Below are positions 47,503 to 57,175 of a stretch of DNA of 64,000 nt, piece by piece. A program made the translations under genes and the position numbers. The DNA comes from Sphingosinicella sp. BN140058 (GTDB lineage: Bacteria; Pseudomonadota; Alphaproteobacteria; Sphingomonadales; Sphingomonadaceae). The notes under the pieces are model-generated. The model searched no databases and was not told where the DNA came from. It was given only the letters and a program-made list of their open reading frames with translations. The stretch spans positions 5,093,501 through 5,157,500 of the forward strand of contig NZ_CP035501.1 of the NCBI RefSeq assembly GCF_004135585.1, read 5' to 3'. The stretch's first letter is position 1, and every line of letters begins with the position of its first letter.

Positions 47503-50115
47503 ATGGTATCTTTTCGGGCGCGCAGGATCGCGGCCCTGAGCGGCGCGGCACTGCTGTTCGCATCGGCACCCGCATTATCGGCTGGACGCGACACGATTGC
47601 GCTCGACGGGCCATGGCAGGCGCGTATCGACCCACGCGACAGCGCGGCCGCGAAGGCGCATCCGCAGGAAGCCGACTGGTTTGCGGCGCATGTTCCCGGC
47701 AGCGTCCAGCAGGATCTGATCGCCGCCAAGCGCGTGCCCGATCCGTTCAAGGGCACCAACGAAGCCGCGATCCAGTGGGCCGGTCTCACCAGTTGGCAGT
47801 TCCGACGGGTGATCGACGTGACACCGGCGATGCTGGCACGAGACCATCTCGATCTCGTTTTCGAGGGGCTCGACACCTTCGCCACCATATCGGTGAACGG
47901 CACCAGATTGCTCAGCACGGGCAACGCGCACCGCCGCTGGCGGGTGGATGCCAAGCCGGCGCTCAGGGCCGGACGAAACGAGCTGCTGATCGAGATCGCG
48001 TCGCCGATCCGCACCTTGCAGCCGCAAGTGCTAGCCGATGCCAACCCGCTGCCCGGCGAGTATGAATCGGCGTTCGGGGACGAACCCAAGGGCAAGCAGA
48101 CATCCCCGTACATCCGCAAGCCGAAATACCATTATGGCTGGGACTGGGGTCCCCGGATCGTTTCGATCGGGATCTGGCGTGCCGTGCGGCTGGAGGGGTG
48201 GGACGATGCTCGGGTGGACGGCTTCCGGATCGACCAGGAAGCGCTCAACCAGGCCGAGGCGAGACTGGTCGCGCGTTACCGCATCGTCGCGGACGAGGAT
48301 GGTGACGTCCGGCTGCGCACCACGCTGACGGCACCCGACGGCACCGAACAGACGGTCGAGCGAACCGCACATGTTGCTGCCGGCGCCAACGAGGTCAGCG
48401 TCCCGCTCGCCGTCGCAGCGCCAAGGCGGTGGTGGCCGGTCGGCTATGGCGATCAGCCGCTCTACCGTGTCGAAGGTAGCGTCGCCGATGCCGAAGGCGA
48501 GATCGACCGGGTCGAGCGCAAGATCGGCCTTCGCACGGTCGAGCTGATCCGCAAGGATGGCAGCTTCGGTTTCAAGGTCAACGACGTGCCGATCTTCGCC
48601 AAGGGCGCCAATCTGATCCCGTTCGACATGTTCCCGGCCCGCGTTCCGACTGCGCAGATGCGCCATCTGGTCGAGAGCGCGCGCGACGCGAACATGAACA
48701 TGATCCGGATCTGGGGCGGCGGCTATTATCTCGACGACACCTTCTACGAGATTGCGGACGAACTCGGCATGATGATCTGGCAGGATTTTATGTTCGGCGG
48801 CTCGGTTACCCCGCCGGAGGCGGCCTTCCGGCACGACGTTCAGATCGAGGCCGAAGAGCAGGTCGAGCGGCTGCAGCCGCATCCGTCGGTGGTCGTGTGG
48901 GCCGGCAACAACGAAGTCCTTTCAGGCTGGGAGAATTGGTCCGATCGCAAGGCGTACAAGAAGAAGGTCGGCGCGGACGAGCAGGAGCGGATCGGGGTCG
49001 GCATGGCAGTGCTGTTCGATCGCGTGCTCCGCGATGCGGTGCTGACCCGGTCGCCGGGCATACCCTATTGGCCGGGATCGCCATCGACCGATTACGAGGG
49101 GCCCACCGACACCGACAAGGATGGCGATCGTCACTTCTGGGATGTGTGGTCGGGATCGAAGCCGGTCGAGCGTTACCTCGACAGCTGTCCCCGCTTCATG
49201 TCCGAATATGGGTTCCAGGCCATGCCCGATCTCTCGACGATCCGGAACTTCGCCGGGAAGGGGGCGCTCGCAATCGACAGCCCGGTGCTGAAGGCCCACC
49301 AGAAGTTCCTCGCAGGCGAGGGCAATGCCCGCCTGCAAATGTATCTCGATCAGCGGTTGCGGCCGGCGCGCGACTTTGCCGACCTCGTCTACCTGACCCA
49401 GGTCAACCAGGCCCAGGCGATCGACATGGCGGCGCGGCACCATCGCGCCTGCCGCCCCGTGACGATGGGATCGCTGTTCTGGCAGCTCAACGACACCTGG
49501 CCTGCAATCTCCTGGGCGAGCATCGACTATGAGGGGCAATGGAAATTGCTTCATCATGCCACCCGCCGCTTCTTCGCGCCTCAGGCGATCGTCACCGAGC
49601 ATCGCAACGGCAGCACTCGGGTCGCGCTCGTCTCCGACGCGACCACGCCCGTGCAAGCCGAATGGCGCATCCGTGCATTCGACATGGCGGGGAAGCCGCT
49701 TGCCGACCGTCGCGAAGCGATCGTGCTCGCGCCGCTGAGCGCGCGTGACGTCGCCGCCATCCCGGATGCAGAGCTGTTCGCGGACGCCGATCCCAAGGCA
49801 AGCTACGGCGTTGCCGAGCTGCTGGTGGATGGGCGCAGCGTATCGCGCACGATCATAGAGCGGGTCGCGCCCAAGGACATGGATTATGCGCCGCCGGGCC
49901 TCTCCGCCCGTTGGGACGGCAAGACAGTGACGATCACCGCAAAGGCGCTCGCCCGCGCCGTGATGCTCGATTTCGGCGCCGTCGCGGCGCAGCCGAGCGA
50001 TGATGGTTTCGATCTGTTGCCGGGCGAGAGCGTGACCATCGAGGTGCGCTCCGACGCCTCCGCCGCGGCCCTCCGCCGCGCGCTTACGCTCCGCAGCTTG
50101 GGGCCGCAGGCATGA
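47503..50115 (+). CDS. GH2 beta-mannosidase, exported
   Basis: An 870-residue family 2 enzyme cleaving terminal beta-mannosides, as in the Man-beta-1,4-GlcNAc core of N-glycans. The family block PKYHYGWDWGPRIVSIGIWR is diagnostic for beta-mannosidases. The acid/base E471 is in VVWAGNNEVLSGW and the nucleophile E568 in PRFMSEYGFQAMP. The N-terminus has an RARR stretch and a hydrophobic signal ending ALSAG. GGAGG lies 7 bp before the ATG. Stop overlaps the GH3 start (ATGA): translational coupling. Confidence 0.93.
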   Translation: MVSFRARRIAALSGAALLFASAPALSAGRDTIALDGPWQARIDPRDSAAAKAHPQEADWFAAHVPGSVQQDLIAAKRVPDPFKGTNEAAIQWAGLTSWQFRRVIDVTPAMLARDHLDLVFEGLDTFATISVNGTRLLSTGNAHRRWRVDAKPALRAGRNELLIEIASPIRTLQPQVLADANPLPGEYESAFGDEPKGKQTSPYIRKPKYHYGWDWGPRIVSIGIWRAVRLEGWDDARVDGFRIDQEALNQAEARLVARYRIVADEDGDVRLRTTLTAPDGTEQTVERTAHVAAGANEVSVPLAVAAPRRWWPVGYGDQPLYRVEGSVADAEGEIDRVERKIGLRTVELIRKDGSFGFKVNDVPIFAKGANLIPFDMFPARVPTAQMRHLVESARDANMNMIRIWGGGYYLDDTFYEIADELGMMIWQDFMFGGSVTPPEAAFRHDVQIEAEEQVERLQPHPSVVVWAGNNEVLSGWENWSDRKAYKKKVGADEQERIGVGMAVLFDRVLRDAVLTRSPGIPYWPGSPSTDYEGPTDTDKDGDRHFWDVWSGSKPVERYLDSCPRFMSEYGFQAMPDLSTIRNFAGKGALAIDSPVLKAHQKFLAGEGNARLQMYLDQRLRPARDFADLVYLTQVNQAQAIDMAARHHRACRPVTMGSLFWQLNDTWPAISWASIDYEGQWKLLHHATRRFFAPQAIVTEHRNGSTRVALVSDATTPVQAEWRIRAFDMAGKPLADRREAIVLAPLSARDVAAIPDAELFADADPKASYGVAELLVDGRSVSRTIIERVAPKDMDYAPPGLSARWDGKTVTITAKALARAVMLDFGAVAAQPSDDGFDLLPGESVTIEVRSDASAAALRRALTLRSLGPQA

Positions 50116-52676
50116 TCCCGTTGCTGCTGCTCGCCGCTGCGGCAGAGCCCGATCCGCAGGCGATCTCCGCTGCCCTGGCGACGATGACGATCGAGGAGAA
50201 GGCCGCCCAGCTCCAAAGCACGGCGCCCGCCGATGCAGAGGCGGGGCTGCCTGCCTTCGATTGGTGGAATGAAGGCCTGCACGGTCTCGCCCGCAACGGT
50301 TACGCGACCGTGTTCCCGCAGGCGATCGGGCTCGCCGCAACCTGGGACGTCGAACTGCTCGGCAAGGTCGGCGATGTCGTCGCAACGGAGGCGCGCGCCA
50401 AGTTCAATGCGGCCCCGCGCGATGCCGATCGCCGCATCTATGAGGGGCTGACGATCTGGTCGCCCAACATCAACATCTTTCGCGATCCGCGTTGGGGACG
50501 CGGACAGGAGACCTACGGCGAGGATCCGTATCTGACGGGGCAGCTCGGAACCGCCTTCATCCGCGGTTTGCAGGGCCCCGATCCGGCCCACCCGAAGGTG
50601 ATCGCGACTCCCAAGCACTTCCTCGTCCACAGCGGCCCCGAAGCCGGGCGCGACGGCTTCGACGTGGACCCTAGCCCGCAGGATCTCGAATCCACCTATT
50701 TGCCGGCCTTTCGAATGGCGGTCACCGAGGGCAACGCGCGCTCGCTGATGTGCGCCTACAATTCGCTGCACGGCGTTCCGGCCTGCGCACTGCCCGACAT
50801 GATGATCACCAGGCTGCGCAAGGATTGGGGGTTCACCGGCTTCACGGTCTCCGACTGCGACGCCGTCGCCAACATCCACCTGTTCCACCATTATCGCCTG
50901 GACGGCGCCGCCGCGGCTGCGGCCGCGCTGCGGGGCGGCACCGATCTCAACTGCGGCTCGGCTTACGCCGCGCTGCCGCAGGCGGTGAAGCGCGGGCTCG
51001 TCACCGAGGCGGAGCTCGATACCGCGCTGACCCGCGCGCTCGCCGCGCGACAGGCGCTCGGTACCATCCTTGGCGGCGACAGTCCGTGGAACGCGATCAA
51101 ACCGGATACGGTCGGAACGCCTGCCCATCAGGCGCTTGCGCTTGAGGCCGCGCGCAAGGGCATCGTGCTGCTCAAGAACGATCCCGGCCGGTTGCCGCTG
51201 AAGCCGGAAAGCCGGATTGCGGTGATCGGCGCCGGTGCCGACGATCTTGCCGTGCTCGAAGCCAATTATCACGGCACGGCCAAGGCGCCTGTAACTCCGC
51301 TGGAGGGTATCCGACGCCAGTTCGGTGCTGCGAGCGTCCGCTACGCGCAGGGATCGGTCATGGCCGACGGCGCTCCGGTGGTGATCCCTGAAACGGCGTT
51401 CGAGGCGCACGGCAAGCCGGGCCTGCGTGCCGAATATTTTGCCGGTTCCGCAATCGCCGGCACGCCGGTCGCGGTTCGGCAAGATCGCCGGATCGACTTC
51501 AACTACACGCGGGTCGCGCCGCTGCCGCAGCTCGACGCCAAGGGCTTTGCCGTCCGCTGGTCTGGCGCGCTCGTGCCGCCCGGTGCGGGCCGCTACACCC
51601 TCGCGATCGACATCCCGGCCTGCTGGAAGGATTGCACCGCCCACGACGCGGTGCGCCTGTGGATCGACGGCAAGCCCCTGCATCAGGGGGCGCTCGGCAA
51701 GGGTCGCGTCGAGATCCCGTTCGAAAGCGACGGCCGTCGTCACGATTTTCGCCTTGAGCTCGATCATCAGGGCGAGGATGAGGGGCTGCGCCTGATGTGG
51801 CTGCCTCCGGCCGAGCCGATGCTCGCGCAGGCGGTCCGCGCGGCCGAGGAGTCGGACGTGATCGTCGCGGTGCTGGGGCTCTCGCCCGATCTGGAGGGCG
51901 AGGCCTTGCAGGTGATCGTTCCGGGCTTCGTCGGCGGCGATCGTACCGACATATCGCTGCCGCCGGCGCAGCAGCGCCTGCTCCAGAGCCTGCGCGACAC
52001 CGGCAAGCCGGTCGTCCTCGTCCTGACCAGCGGCAGTGCCGTCGCCGTCGATCCGGCGATGGCCGACGCGATCCTCGCCGCCTGGTATCCGGGCGAGGCG
52101 GGCGGCACCGCCATCGCCGAGACCCTGGCAGGCCTCAACAATCCGTCCGGCCGTCTGCCCGTCACCTTCTACAAGAGCGCGTCCGACCTGCCCGCCTTCG
52201 TCGATTACGGGATGAAGGAGCGGACCTACCGCTTCTTCACCGGATCGCCCTTGTGGGGCTTCGGCCATGGTCTCAGCTACACGAGCTTCGAATATGGCGA
52301 GGCGCAGGCCAAGGCGGCCGGCACCAACGCTCCGGTCGAGATCAGTGTGCCGGTGCGCAACAGCGGCGGCAGGGCAGGGGACGAGGTCGTCCAGGCCTAT
52401 GTCGTGCCACCCGGCGGCGAGCGGGGTGGCCTGACCACACCCGTCCTTCAGCGCCAACTGGCGGGGTTCCGCCGGGTGAGCCTCAAGCCGGGGAAGAGCG
52501 CGACCGTGCGCTTCACCCTCGATGCGCGAAGCATCAGCACCGTCTCCCGCGACGGTACCCGCCGGGTCCTGCCCGGCACCTACCGCCTGTGGCTCGGCGG
52601 TGGCCAGCCCGGTGACGGCGCCGGTGTCTGGACCGAATTCGCCCTGGGCGGCGAAGCGCAGGCGCTGCCGAAATGA
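50112..52676 (+). CDS. GH3 glycosidase with PA14 domain (beta-xylosidase or beta-glucosidase type)
   Basis: An 854-residue exported GH3 enzyme. A short signal (MIPLLLLAAAAEP) precedes the TIM barrel with FDWWNEGLHGLARNGYATVF, DPRWGRGQETYGEDPYLTGQ and KHFLVHSGPE; the nucleophile is D248 in FTVSDCDAV. A PA14 carbohydrate-binding domain (about 437-562, GLRAEYFAGSAIAGTP) is inserted before the second GH3 domain and a C-terminal fibronectin III-like domain. This build is typical of xylosidases/arabinosidases/glucosidases; removal of core beta-1,2-xylose from plant N-glycans would fit the neighbours but is inferred. Confidence 0.9.
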   Translation: MIPLLLLAAAAEPDPQAISAALATMTIEEKAAQLQSTAPADAEAGLPAFDWWNEGLHGLARNGYATVFPQAIGLAATWDVELLGKVGDVVATEARAKFNAAPRDADRRIYEGLTIWSPNINIFRDPRWGRGQETYGEDPYLTGQLGTAFIRGLQGPDPAHPKVIATPKHFLVHSGPEAGRDGFDVDPSPQDLESTYLPAFRMAVTEGNARSLMCAYNSLHGVPACALPDMMITRLRKDWGFTGFTVSDCDAVANIHLFHHYRLDGAAAAAAALRGGTDLNCGSAYAALPQAVKRGLVTEAELDTALTRALAARQALGTILGGDSPWNAIKPDTVGTPAHQALALEAARKGIVLLKNDPGRLPLKPESRIAVIGAGADDLAVLEANYHGTAKAPVTPLEGIRRQFGAASVRYAQGSVMADGAPVVIPETAFEAHGKPGLRAEYFAGSAIAGTPVAVRQDRRIDFNYTRVAPLPQLDAKGFAVRWSGALVPPGAGRYTLAIDIPACWKDCTAHDAVRLWIDGKPLHQGALGKGRVEIPFESDGRRHDFRLELDHQGEDEGLRLMWLPPAEPMLAQAVRAAEESDVIVAVLGLSPDLEGEALQVIVPGFVGGDRTDISLPPAQQRLLQSLRDTGKPVVLVLTSGSAVAVDPAMADAILAAWYPGEAGGTAIAETLAGLNNPSGRLPVTFYKSASDLPAFVDYGMKERTYRFFTGSPLWGFGHGLSYTSFEYGEAQAKAAGTNAPVEISVPVRNSGGRAGDEVVQAYVVPPGGERGGLTTPVLQRQLAGFRRVSLKPGKSATVRFTLDARSISTVSRDGTRRVLPGTYRLWLGGGQPGDGAGVWTEFALGGEAQALPK

Positions 52677-52728
52677 TCGATCGACGTACCTTTGCCGACA
52701 CCCGGCCGCGCCTTCTCCAGGAGCCCTT

Positions 52729-55047
52729 GTGAACCTTACCCGCCGTCAACTTCTCGCCAGCACGGCCGTAGGCCTCGCGGCTGCCGCCGCTCCTGCGGCC
52801 GCAGCGGGGCCGCGCCGTGCGGCCCCCAATCTGTTCATCGGCACGGGCGGACACGGCCATACCTATCCTGGACCGACCATGCCGTTCGGCATGGTTCAGT
52901 TGGGGCCCGACACCGATGTCGAGCGCTGGGATGCCTGTTCGGGCTATCATCGCACCGACACCTCGATCATCGGCTTCTCGCACACCCATCTTTCCGGCAC
53001 CGGCATCGGCGACATGCTCGACGTTCTGGTCGCGCCCGGCCGCGGTCCGGTGCAGCTTCAGCGGGGAACGCTCGAAGATCCCGACAGCGGCTACCGCCAG
53101 CGTTTCTCGGGCGAGCATGCCGAGCCGGGCTATTATCGGGTGGCGCTGGAGAGCGGCGTCGAGGCGGAGCTGACCGTCACCGATCGGATCGGCTGGCACC
53201 GCTATCGTTTTCCCAAGGGACAAGGGCATCTGTTGATCGACCTTTCCCATCTCGTCCTCGATTCGCGCCCGACCTCGCCGCTGATCGACGAGGCGTTGCT
53301 GGAAGTGGATTCCGCCGGAACCTTGACGGGCACGCGCCGCGTGTTCCGCTGGGCCAAGGGACGGCGAATCTTCTTCGCGATGCAGCTCTCGCGCCGGCCC
53401 GACCGGATCAGCTTCTATGGCGACGGCGATGCCGAGCAGCCGGCGGGCGCGACCCGGGTGGCGGGGCGGCGGCTCAAGGCGGTGCTGCATTATGACGATG
53501 CCGGAGCGGCGCCGATCCTGGTGCGCTGCGCGATCTCTGCTGTCGATTTGGAGGGTGCGCGTGCCAACCTCGCCGCCGAAGCGACGAGCTGGGATTTCGA
53601 TGCCGTGCGGCGTCGGGCGATCCGTGCATGGGACGATGCCTTGGCACGGGTGCGGGTGGAAGGTGGCACTGCCGACCAGCGCACGATCTTCTCGTCGGCG
53701 CTCTACCACGCCCAGGTGGCGCCGACCTTGCTGTCGGATGTCGACGGACGCTATCCGGGCCTGGATGGGAAGGTTCAGCGGGCTCCGCAAGGCCAGGCCG
53801 CATTCAGCAGCTATTCGCTCTGGGACACCTATCGCGCCGTCCATCCTTTGCTGACCCTGGTCGCCCCGGAACGCGCCAAAATCCTGGTCGACGATCTCAT
53901 CCGCCAGACGACGCAATCGCCGTACGGCCCTTTGGTTTGGCCGCTGCAGGGCAAGGAGACCGGCACCATGATCGGCTGGCACGGCGTGGTGCCGCTCGCC
54001 GAAGCCCAGGCCAAAGGCATCGAGGCGGATTATGCAGCCGCCTGGCCGGCCATCCGCCGCCGAAGCTTCGATTTCACGGCGCCGGACAAGGACAGCAGCC
54101 ACGGACGCGACCTCTATGACCGGCTCGGCTACGTTCCGGCCGACAAGGTCAACGAGAGCGTGAGCCGCACCCAGGAATATGCCTATGACGATTGGGCCTC
54201 GTCGAAACTGGCATTGGCATCCGGCGTACCCGACGATGCCGCACGGCTGCTGCGCCGCTCCGCCAACTGGCGCAACGTGATCGATCCCGCCGTTGGTTTC
54301 GCCCGTCCGAAATTTGCCGATGGGAAATGGTGGGCGCCTTATGATCCGATCCAGCTCGGCCACATGCCCACGCCGGATTGGCGCGATTATACCGAAGCCA
54401 ATGGCTGGCAGGCGACCTTCCTCAATCAGCACGACATATACGGTCTGATCGCGCATCTCGGCGGAGATGCGAAGTTCGAAGCGAAGCTGGACGCCCTGTT
54501 CACCGCGCCGTCGGAGCTTCCCGAGAATGCGCCGCCCGATATTGCCGGGCTGGTCGGCCAATATGCGCATGGCAACGAGCCGGATCAGCATGCGCCCTAC
54601 CTCTATTCCTATGTCGGCGCGGCCTGGAAGACACAGGCGATGGTGCGCCGCCTCTGCACGGAAATGTACCGCAACGATCCCGATGGCATCATCGGCAATG
54701 ACGATTGCGGGCAGATGAGCGCCTGGTTCGTCTTCTCGGCGCTCGGCTTCTATCCGGTCGACCCGGTGGAGGCGGTCTACGTGTTCGGCTCGCCCTTGTT
54801 CGAGCGCGCCGAGCTGGCGCTGGGCAGGGGGCGCAAGCTGGTCGTCGAGGCGCCCGGCAATGGACCCGACACGCCTTATGTCGCCGCGGTGGAGTTCAAC
54901 GGCCGTCCCTGGACGCGGAGCTGGATCGCCCATCGCGATCTCGCCGCCGGCGGCACTCTGCGCTTCACCATGGCGCGCACGCCCAACCGCGCCTTCGGCC
55001 GCAGCCAGGCCGATCGCCCGCCATCGTTCGGCCGTGCGCCGGCCTGA
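52729..55047 (+). CDS. GH92 exo-alpha-mannosidase, twin-arginine signal
   Basis: A 772-residue calcium-dependent enzyme trimming alpha-linked mannose from N-glycans. The GTG start with CCAGGAG upstream gives a clean twin-arginine leader, NLTRRQLLASTAVGLAAAA. Family blocks are FIGTGGHGHTYPGPTMPFGM, IIGFSHTHLSGTGIGDMLD, GYHRTDTS, HGNEPDQHAPYLYSYVG (catalytic acid E617) and GNDDCGQMSAWFVFSALGFY. It follows GH3 after 52 bp and precedes the fucosidase by 10 bp, in one operon. Confidence 0.93.
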   Translation: MNLTRRQLLASTAVGLAAAAAPAAAAGPRRAAPNLFIGTGGHGHTYPGPTMPFGMVQLGPDTDVERWDACSGYHRTDTSIIGFSHTHLSGTGIGDMLDVLVAPGRGPVQLQRGTLEDPDSGYRQRFSGEHAEPGYYRVALESGVEAELTVTDRIGWHRYRFPKGQGHLLIDLSHLVLDSRPTSPLIDEALLEVDSAGTLTGTRRVFRWAKGRRIFFAMQLSRRPDRISFYGDGDAEQPAGATRVAGRRLKAVLHYDDAGAAPILVRCAISAVDLEGARANLAAEATSWDFDAVRRRAIRAWDDALARVRVEGGTADQRTIFSSALYHAQVAPTLLSDVDGRYPGLDGKVQRAPQGQAAFSSYSLWDTYRAVHPLLTLVAPERAKILVDDLIRQTTQSPYGPLVWPLQGKETGTMIGWHGVVPLAEAQAKGIEADYAAAWPAIRRRSFDFTAPDKDSSHGRDLYDRLGYVPADKVNESVSRTQEYAYDDWASSKLALASGVPDDAARLLRRSANWRNVIDPAVGFARPKFADGKWWAPYDPIQLGHMPTPDWRDYTEANGWQATFLNQHDIYGLIAHLGGDAKFEAKLDALFTAPSELPENAPPDIAGLVGQYAHGNEPDQHAPYLYSYVGAAWKTQAMVRRLCTEMYRNDPDGIIGNDDCGQMSAWFVFSALGFYPVDPVEAVYVFGSPLFERAELALGRGRKLVVEAPGNGPDTPYVAAVEFNGRPWTRSWIAHRDLAAGGTLRFTMARTPNRAFGRSQADRPPSFGRAPA

Positions 55048-55057
55048 GAGGAAGCCA

Positions 55058-56977
55058 ATGACCGATCTTACCCGGCGCACCCTGATCGCCACCGGACTCA
55101 CCGCAGGCGCGTTGTCCGGCACTGCGCTTGCCGCACCCGCGCCCGCAGCGCCTAAGCCGTTCGGCGCCGTCCCGACGTCCCGCCAATGGCGCTGGCATGG
55201 GCGAGAGCAATATGCCTTCGTCCATTTTTCGATCAACACCTACACCGACAAGGAATGGGGCTATGGCGACGAGGATCCGGGGCTCTTCAACCCCAGCGAT
55301 TTCGATGCCGACCAGATCGTCGCGGCGGCCAAGGCCGGCGGACTCGAGGGGCTGATCCTCACCGCCAAGCACCATGACGGCTTTTGTCTGTGGCCAACGA
55401 AGCTGACCGAGCATTGCATCCGCAACAGCCCGTACAAGGGCGGCCAGGGCGACATCGTCGGCGAGATGGCGGCGGCGTGCCGGCGCGCGAAGCTTCCGTT
55501 CGGCCTCTATCTCTCGCCGTGGGACCGAAACCACGCCGAATACGGCCGCCCCGCCTATGTCGATTATTATCGGGCGCAACTGACTGAGCTCTGCACCCGC
55601 TACGGTGAGCTGTTCGAGCTCTGGTTCGACGGCGCCAATGGCGGCGACGGCTATTATGGCGGCGCGTGCGAAGCACGAAAGATCGATGCGCCACATTATT
55701 ACAACTGGCCTTCGATCGTTGCCTTGGTGCACAGGCTTCAGCCTAACGCCTGCACCTTCGATCCGCTCGGTGCCGACATACGCTGGGTCGGCAACGAGGA
55801 CGGGGTGGCGGGCGATCCCTGCTGGCCGACCATGCCGAACAAGCCCTATGATCAGAAAGAGGGCAATAGCGGCGTTCGCGGCGGCGAATTGTGGTGGCCG
55901 GCCGAAACCGATGTCTCGATCCGGCCCGGCTGGTTCTTCCACGCGGATGAGGATTCCAAGGTCAAGAGCCCGGAGCGGCTGATCCGGCTCTACGACGAGT
56001 CGGTCGGCCGCGGCACCAACCTCAACCTCAACATCCCACCGGATCGGCGCGGCCGCATCCCCGATCAGGATGTGAAGATCCTCAAATCCTATGGCGACGC
56101 GATCCGCGCCACCTTTGCACGGGATCTTGCGAGAAGCGCGGTGGCGCATGCAAGCCATAGCCGGGGCAGGGGCTTCGAGCCTGCGCGGGTGCTCGACGGG
56201 GATCGCGATACCTATTGGTCGTCACCCGACGGCGTCACCGATCCGGTGCTCACGCTCGATCTGAAGCCCGGCACCAGCTTCGACGTCGTCCGCCTCCGCG
56301 AATATCTGCCGCTCGGCGTCCGGGTCACGCGCTTCGCGGTCGACGCGGAACTGGCCGGCCGGTGGCAGACCCTCGCCGAGCAAGAGTGCATCTCCGCTCA
56401 GCGCATCCTTCGTTTGCCGAAGCCGATCGCGCCGCGTCGCCTCCGGTTGCGCATATTGGAGGCACCGGTTTGCCCGGCGATCAGCGAAGTCTCTTTGTTC
56501 AGGTCGGCGACCCCAGTGCCGGTACCGGCGATCGTCTCGTCCGATCCGACCATTCTCGACACGAGGGCCTGGAAGATCATCTCCGCTAGCGCGCCGGGCG
56601 CCGAGAAGCTGCTCGACAACGATGCGGGTACGATCTGGGCCCTTCCGGCGCCCGGCATAGGAAGCCCGGCCGAAGTGATCGCCGACATGGGCGGAACGGT
56701 TGCTCTGGCCGGCTTCAGCCTGACTCCATCCCGGCACGTGATGAGCGATGCCCGTCCCCCCAAAGGCTATGAGGCCGCGCTCAGCATCGATGGCACCAAT
56801 TGGGTACCAAGCGGAAGCGGCGAATTCTCGAACATCGCATACGCCTTGTCGACGCAGCGTATTGCGTTCGAGGCGCCGCGCGCAGCGCGCTTCCTGCGCC
56901 TTCGCTTTGCCGAGCTGTCGGTCCCGGCACCCCGTCTCGCGATCGCCGGCATCGGCGGCTTCACCGCCAAGCGCTGA
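55058..56977 (+). CDS. GH29 alpha-L-fucosidase with C-terminal F5/8-like regions
   Basis: A 639-residue exported fucosidase. The leader TDLTRRTLIATGLTAGAL is of the twin-arginine kind. The barrel contains FVHFSINTYTDKEWGYGDED, LILTAKHHDGFCLWPT, the likely nucleophile D191 in ELWFDGANG and the region RGTNLNLNIPPDRRGRIPDQ. From about residue 370 two discoidin (F5/8 type C)-like segments follow (SRGRGFEPARVLDGDRDTYW; later EKLLDNDAGTIWALPAPG), giving carbohydrate binding. It would remove core or antennary alpha-fucose. Operon member with GH92. Confidence 0.92.
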   Translation: MTDLTRRTLIATGLTAGALSGTALAAPAPAAPKPFGAVPTSRQWRWHGREQYAFVHFSINTYTDKEWGYGDEDPGLFNPSDFDADQIVAAAKAGGLEGLILTAKHHDGFCLWPTKLTEHCIRNSPYKGGQGDIVGEMAAACRRAKLPFGLYLSPWDRNHAEYGRPAYVDYYRAQLTELCTRYGELFELWFDGANGGDGYYGGACEARKIDAPHYYNWPSIVALVHRLQPNACTFDPLGADIRWVGNEDGVAGDPCWPTMPNKPYDQKEGNSGVRGGELWWPAETDVSIRPGWFFHADEDSKVKSPERLIRLYDESVGRGTNLNLNIPPDRRGRIPDQDVKILKSYGDAIRATFARDLARSAVAHASHSRGRGFEPARVLDGDRDTYWSSPDGVTDPVLTLDLKPGTSFDVVRLREYLPLGVRVTRFAVDAELAGRWQTLAEQECISAQRILRLPKPIAPRRLRLRILEAPVCPAISEVSLFRSATPVPVPAIVSSDPTILDTRAWKIISASAPGAEKLLDNDAGTIWALPAPGIGSPAEVIADMGGTVALAGFSLTPSRHVMSDARPPKGYEAALSIDGTNWVPSGSGEFSNIAYALSTQRIAFEAPRAARFLRLRFAELSVPAPRLAIAGIGGFTAKR

Positions 56978-57018
56978 AGGGTAGGCGGCGCGGCGCGCTG
57001 CCACGCACCCTCGCACAT

Positions 57019-57070
57019 TGTGGTACGTTCACCACATTTCGGTAAAATGACACCAATAAAGCAATTTGGT
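57019..57070 (+). promoter_or_regulatory. Promoter/operator region of the aspartylglucosaminidase gene
   Basis: Inside the 198-bp gap are two inverted repeats: TGTGGT-N6-ACCACA (57019-57036) and ACCAA-N9-TTGGT (57052-57070). Between them lies TAAAAT (57043-57048), a possible -10, with TTGTGG at 57018-57023 as a weak -35. The arrangement suggests a regulated promoter for the last two genes of the locus. The factor is unknown; the GntR protein is the nearest candidate. Confidence 0.5.
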
Positions 57071-57175
57071 ATTGAATGGATCCCATCGCTATGACACCGC
57101 TGGTCCGTGGCAACGATATGACGTCACGTCAGCGTGCCATGCCGGTTATAAAGCTGCTGCGATTGGGGACATTCG

